Shown piece after piece: positions 58,771 through 61,366 of a DNA stretch of 61,366 nt. The stretch comes from DASRDB01 sp035652815. Its GTDB lineage: Bacteria > Chloroflexota > Ktedonobacteria > Ktedonobacterales > Ktedonobacteraceae. Position numbers and translations under genes: made by a program. The stretch is from assembly GCA_035652815.1 (NCBI GenBank), contig DASRDB010000016.1, positions 1-61,366 of the forward strand. Direction: 5' to 3'. The first letter of the stretch is position 1, and the number at the start of each line of letters is the position of its first letter. Below the pieces are notes generated by a model. It was given only the letters and a program-made list of their open reading frames with translations. It did no database searches and was not told where the DNA came from.

Positions 58771-60768
58771 TCATACTCCGCTGTTACGCAGCTTATAGAC
58801 TTTAATCGCGACCTGCAACGTCAGCCAGTTGCTTCGCTCTTGCAGATCAATGTCGCAGAGCGATTGCAGCCTTTCCAGGCGTTGGATGAGGGTGTTGCGA
58901 TGCACGAACAGGCGATTCGAGGTTTTCGTAAGGTTTCCAGCACACTCAAGATACGTCTCAAGCGTATCCAGCAGGTCTGTACCCTTGCGCCGGTCGTAGT
59001 TGGCAATGTTGGCGACCTGATCCTGGTACATGTCGCGTAGATCATCCATGCGCGCAATTTTGTAGAGGTAGCGATAAACGCCGAGATCGTTGAAGTGCGT
59101 GACGCCGCCATCACGGTTGAGATTTTGCCCCATTTGTAGCGCTTCAGTCGCTTCGGCGAAGCCCCGGCGGTAGTCGCCGATTTGCTGGCATGGATTGCCA
59201 ACTCCGATTGAGAGACTTATGCCGTGTTCAGTACGCATCTGACGCGCCAGGTCGCGCAGCCAGTTTTTCAAACGGGTGCCTGTCGGGTCCTTGCTCAGAC
59301 AGATAAGACAGGTCAGCAGATTTTCACGCTCGTAGACAACTGAACCGGGATAATTATCTTGAATGCGCCGCCGCACCTGAGCAGTAATGCGCTTGTGCAA
59401 GGCCAGGCGGTCTTCTTCCGTTTGTACAGAGCTATCTGGTTTGTTGCTATTGGCGTGAGAATGTTCCTCGTCGTTGCCATTGTGCTGGTTCATATGCGTG
59501 ATCTCGATCATGGCAACCGTATGTGGCCTTGATAAATCGCAGCCGATAAAGTTTGCGCGCTGGCGGAGCGCATCCTCGGAGTCATATGCGCCATACATGA
59601 GGTCATCAAAAAAGCCTTTGACGAGGTTTTTCTGTGCCAGCATATCAACCAGGTGACTGTTCTTGATGGCAACCGCTATCTGATTGGCGATGGTCGCAAG
59701 CAAGGTCTGATCTTCGCTCGTGTAGCGCCGCGCTTTATTCGAGTAGCAGTTGAGCAGACCAAGTTGTTCGGTGCCGGAGATGAGCGGTACCGAGAGCAGC
59801 GTCTTATAAAAGGAATCTTTCAAAGGATTCAGGCGTTCCATCGTTGGCAGTGTGGCATCTGCATTCTGTATGCTGAAGTCGCGCAGCTTTTCCCAGATAT
59901 GCCGGTCAACATCAACCGATTGGAAATTGAGGGCGCGCTCATTTAAGGTCGGAAAGGATGCGCGAATAGTGAGCCGACCGCGTACCTGGTCGAGCAACAT
60001 GATGACGCACAGGTCGGCTTCCATGATCTGTACGGTCAGGGTTGCCAGGGTGCGCAACATCTCATCAAGATAGAGACCGGAACTGATGGTCTGGCTCAGC
60101 ACCGAAAGCGATGTCAGAATGTTCAGCTTTCTCTGCGTGTTTTCGTACAACTGGGCGTTCTCAATTGCACCAGCCACCAGTGTGGCCGTATTCATCACAA
60201 AGGTTTGATCTTGCTCGGTAAACTCATGCGGAGCGGCAGTATGTAATGTGATGATGCCGATGGGCCTGCGATCTTTGGTAATGATCGGGACAGTCATAAG
60301 GGACTGGAATTTTTCTTCCTCTAACTCTGGATAGTAGCGGAAACGGGGGTCATTCATTGCCCCTTCTTGAATGATGACGGGTTGAAGATGCATACCGACC
60401 CAGCCGGTGATGCCTTCCCCTAGAGCCAGCTCAATTTTTCCCACCAGGTGTTTGTATTGTTCGTTGGTGCTGGCAAGCACCAGCCGTTCTTTATCTTTGT
60501 AATACAGGTAGATGAAGGCCGCGTGACAGGAGATGGCGCGGGTAATAGTATCGACCAGGTGATGTAATACCTCATCAAGTTTCAGCGTTGAGCCAACCGT
60601 AGAAATAACTTCGTTTAACAGAGCGTTTTCACGTTTTTGTGTTTCAAGCGCATGTTGTAAGGCACTATTTTCCTTGCGCAGCTCTTCAATCTCATGTGTC
60701 GATGTATCGCTCGCTACTGGCTGATAGTGTTCCATTCCATCCGTAGATGAGACGATATGAGACGACAT
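58771..60768 (-). CDS. GAF-domain PucR/CdaR-type transcriptional regulator
   Basis: I use the ATG at 60768 (MSSHIVSS), which has GGGAGGG upstream; the frame from 60801 is less likely. The 665-residue protein begins with a short coiled coil (ELRKENSALQHALETQKREN). Two GAF domains follow (about residues 55-215 and 218-375; LGEGITGWVGMH and GLLNCYSNKARRYTSEDQTL), then a CdaR-like domain and a C-terminal PucR-type HTH (LFVHRNTLIQRLERLQSLCD). Such proteins sense small molecules through GAF domains and activate metabolic genes. No target is adjacent, and it converges with the MFS gene. Confidence 0.93.
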   Translation of the reverse strand: MSSHIVSSTDGMEHYQPVASDTSTHEIEELRKENSALQHALETQKRENALLNEVISTVGSTLKLDEVLHHLVDTITRAISCHAAFIYLYYKDKERLVLASTNEQYKHLVGKIELALGEGITGWVGMHLQPVIIQEGAMNDPRFRYYPELEEEKFQSLMTVPIITKDRRPIGIITLHTAAPHEFTEQDQTFVMNTATLVAGAIENAQLYENTQRKLNILTSLSVLSQTISSGLYLDEMLRTLATLTVQIMEADLCVIMLLDQVRGRLTIRASFPTLNERALNFQSVDVDRHIWEKLRDFSIQNADATLPTMERLNPLKDSFYKTLLSVPLISGTEQLGLLNCYSNKARRYTSEDQTLLATIANQIAVAIKNSHLVDMLAQKNLVKGFFDDLMYGAYDSEDALRQRANFIGCDLSRPHTVAMIEITHMNQHNGNDEEHSHANSNKPDSSVQTEEDRLALHKRITAQVRRRIQDNYPGSVVYERENLLTCLICLSKDPTGTRLKNWLRDLARQMRTEHGISLSIGVGNPCQQIGDYRRGFAEATEALQMGQNLNRDGGVTHFNDLGVYRYLYKIARMDDLRDMYQDQVANIANYDRRKGTDLLDTLETYLECAGNLTKTSNRLFVHRNTLIQRLERLQSLCDIDLQERSNWLTLQVAIKVYKLRNSGV

Positions 60769-61073
60769 ATACCCTCCCGTTAAGTGATAAATAGATGCCA
60801 TCGCTTGAGATGTAGCGAGAAAAGTACCCTGACATCGATGTTTGTATAGATGATGTGTATATAGTCACCATTGTACATATTTTTATGAATAACGTCTAGA
60901 GTTACAACCCTGAATTTACCAAAGCATAATAATTGGCCCGAAAATTTACGAAAAACGTTGTTTCAGGCCCATTATTTCACTAAATTCGTAGCATATATGG
61001 CCTATGAACAATATCTATGGTCTTGCTAAAGCATGCTGTATGTGCAACTCCTATGTATGGTTTTACCACCACA

Positions 61074-61188
61074 GCAAGCCATGAAAAAGACCTGCTCGCC
61101 TGTCATCCTGAGCGCCGTGAAGAATCTCACGCGCTGAACGAGTCGTGTGTCGAGGCCGCAACTCCTTCGCTGCGCTCAGGATGACAGG
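61074..61188 (+). repeat. MITE-like palindromic repeat, copy F
   Basis: The leader GCAAGCCATGAAAAAGACC is identical to copy A. The left arm (from 61099) and right arm (to 61188) share CCTGTCATCCTGAGCG with CGCTCAGGATGACAGG. The inner halves have diverged (GCCGTGAAGAATC against ACTCCTTCGCTG), so this copy is partly decayed. It lies in the 598-base gap after the GAF/PucR gene. Confidence 0.88.
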
Positions 61189-61284
61189 TTTGTAATGACA
61201 TTACTATTTTTTGATAGATAGTCTTGCCGTGTTGCCTCACGTAAAAATCTTACTCTCGCGCATTCGTTGCCTCATCTAATCATC

Positions 61285-61332
61285 CAACTGTGGGGAGCGA
61301 GCCGCCGCGCGGCGGCTCGCTCCCCACAGTTG
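61285..61332. repeat. 48-base perfect palindrome
   Basis: Perfectly self-complementary from CAACTGTGGGG to CCCCACAGTTG, centred between 61308 and 61309, with the core GCCGCCGCGCGGCGGC and no loop. This is too long and GC-rich to be a normal terminator. It resembles a REP-like element or a cruciform-forming site. Confidence 0.9.
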
Positions 61333-61358
61333 CCGCCCGCCAGAGCGGGCGGCAACTG
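61327..61358. repeat. second GC-rich hairpin adjoining the 48-base palindrome
   Basis: A 14-base-pair stem (starting CAGTTGCCGCCCGC) with a CAGA loop that shares its first six bases with the end of the preceding palindrome. The two hairpins are mutually exclusive at the shared CAGTTG. The element may continue beyond the window. Confidence 0.85.
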
Positions 61359-61366
61359 CTTTAGTG

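Noticed and set aside
1..61366. CRISPR array
   Set aside because: No regularly spaced short direct repeats were seen; the repeats here are dispersed palindromes.

Overview
The window looks like a chromosomal segment of a soil-type member of the Ktedonobacteria (Chloroflexota). I infer this from the protein families and their style: Ser/Thr kinases with long extracellular tails, an FHA-ABC exporter, zinc-ribbon proteins with Pro/Gln-rich linkers, a membrane-tethered NirK-like protein, and moderate GC with many TTG/ATG choices placed behind strong GGAGG-type ribosome sites. No rRNA or ribosomal-protein marker is present, so the taxonomic call is inference.

Layout. 1-5161: a visibly GC-richer block of tightly packed same-strand genes (hypothetical membrane proteins, a baseplate-J-like protein, a DUF488 protein) closed by a TnpB gene; it reads like the end of an integrated element. 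5162-6757: AT-rich spacer and a secreted protein. 6758-7607: an FRG-domain gene broken by a frameshift and a stop. 7647-11799 (minus): a catabolic operon with a split TPP decarboxylase, a cyclase-family hydrolase, a phenylacetate-CoA-ligase-like gene carrying a one-base frameshift, and an enoyl-CoA hydratase. 12040-13615: HAD hydrolase and YbaK deacylase. 13760-22524: a signalling cluster with two Ser/Thr kinases around a triple-FHA ABC exporter. 22639-29363: DinB-like protein, P450, tethered copper nitrite reductase with a CRP/FNR-type regulator and a CRP-like box, Baeyer-Villiger-type monooxygenase, zinc-ribbon protein.

29521-37117 is the clearest pathway: an IclR regulator followed by pcaC, pcaH, pcaG, a two-subunit CoA transferase, pcaB, pcaD and pobA. 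Together they would take 4-hydroxybenzoate through protocatechuate and beta-ketoadipate to beta-ketoadipyl-CoA; only the thiolase (pcaF) is missing from the window. 37212-40513 encodes a sugar-type ABC importer without its ATPase. A selenocysteine tRNA lies at 41702-41797 on the minus strand. 42781-46411 holds an acyl-CoA synthetase and an intact phenylacetate-CoA-ligase-family gene.

46633-53846 contains a CPBP protease, a small Cys-rich protein, an M16 peptidase/TPR/roadblock operon and a five-zinc-ribbon protein. 54063-56175 is an ArsR-CDF-CDF-like metal-efflux operon with overlapping genes. 56339-58715 is a TetR-MFS drug-efflux pair with a perfect operator palindrome. 58771-60768 is a GAF/PucR-type regulator. 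Six copies of a palindromic MITE-like repeat are scattered in intergenic gaps, and the window ends in a 48-bp perfect palindrome followed by a second GC-rich hairpin.
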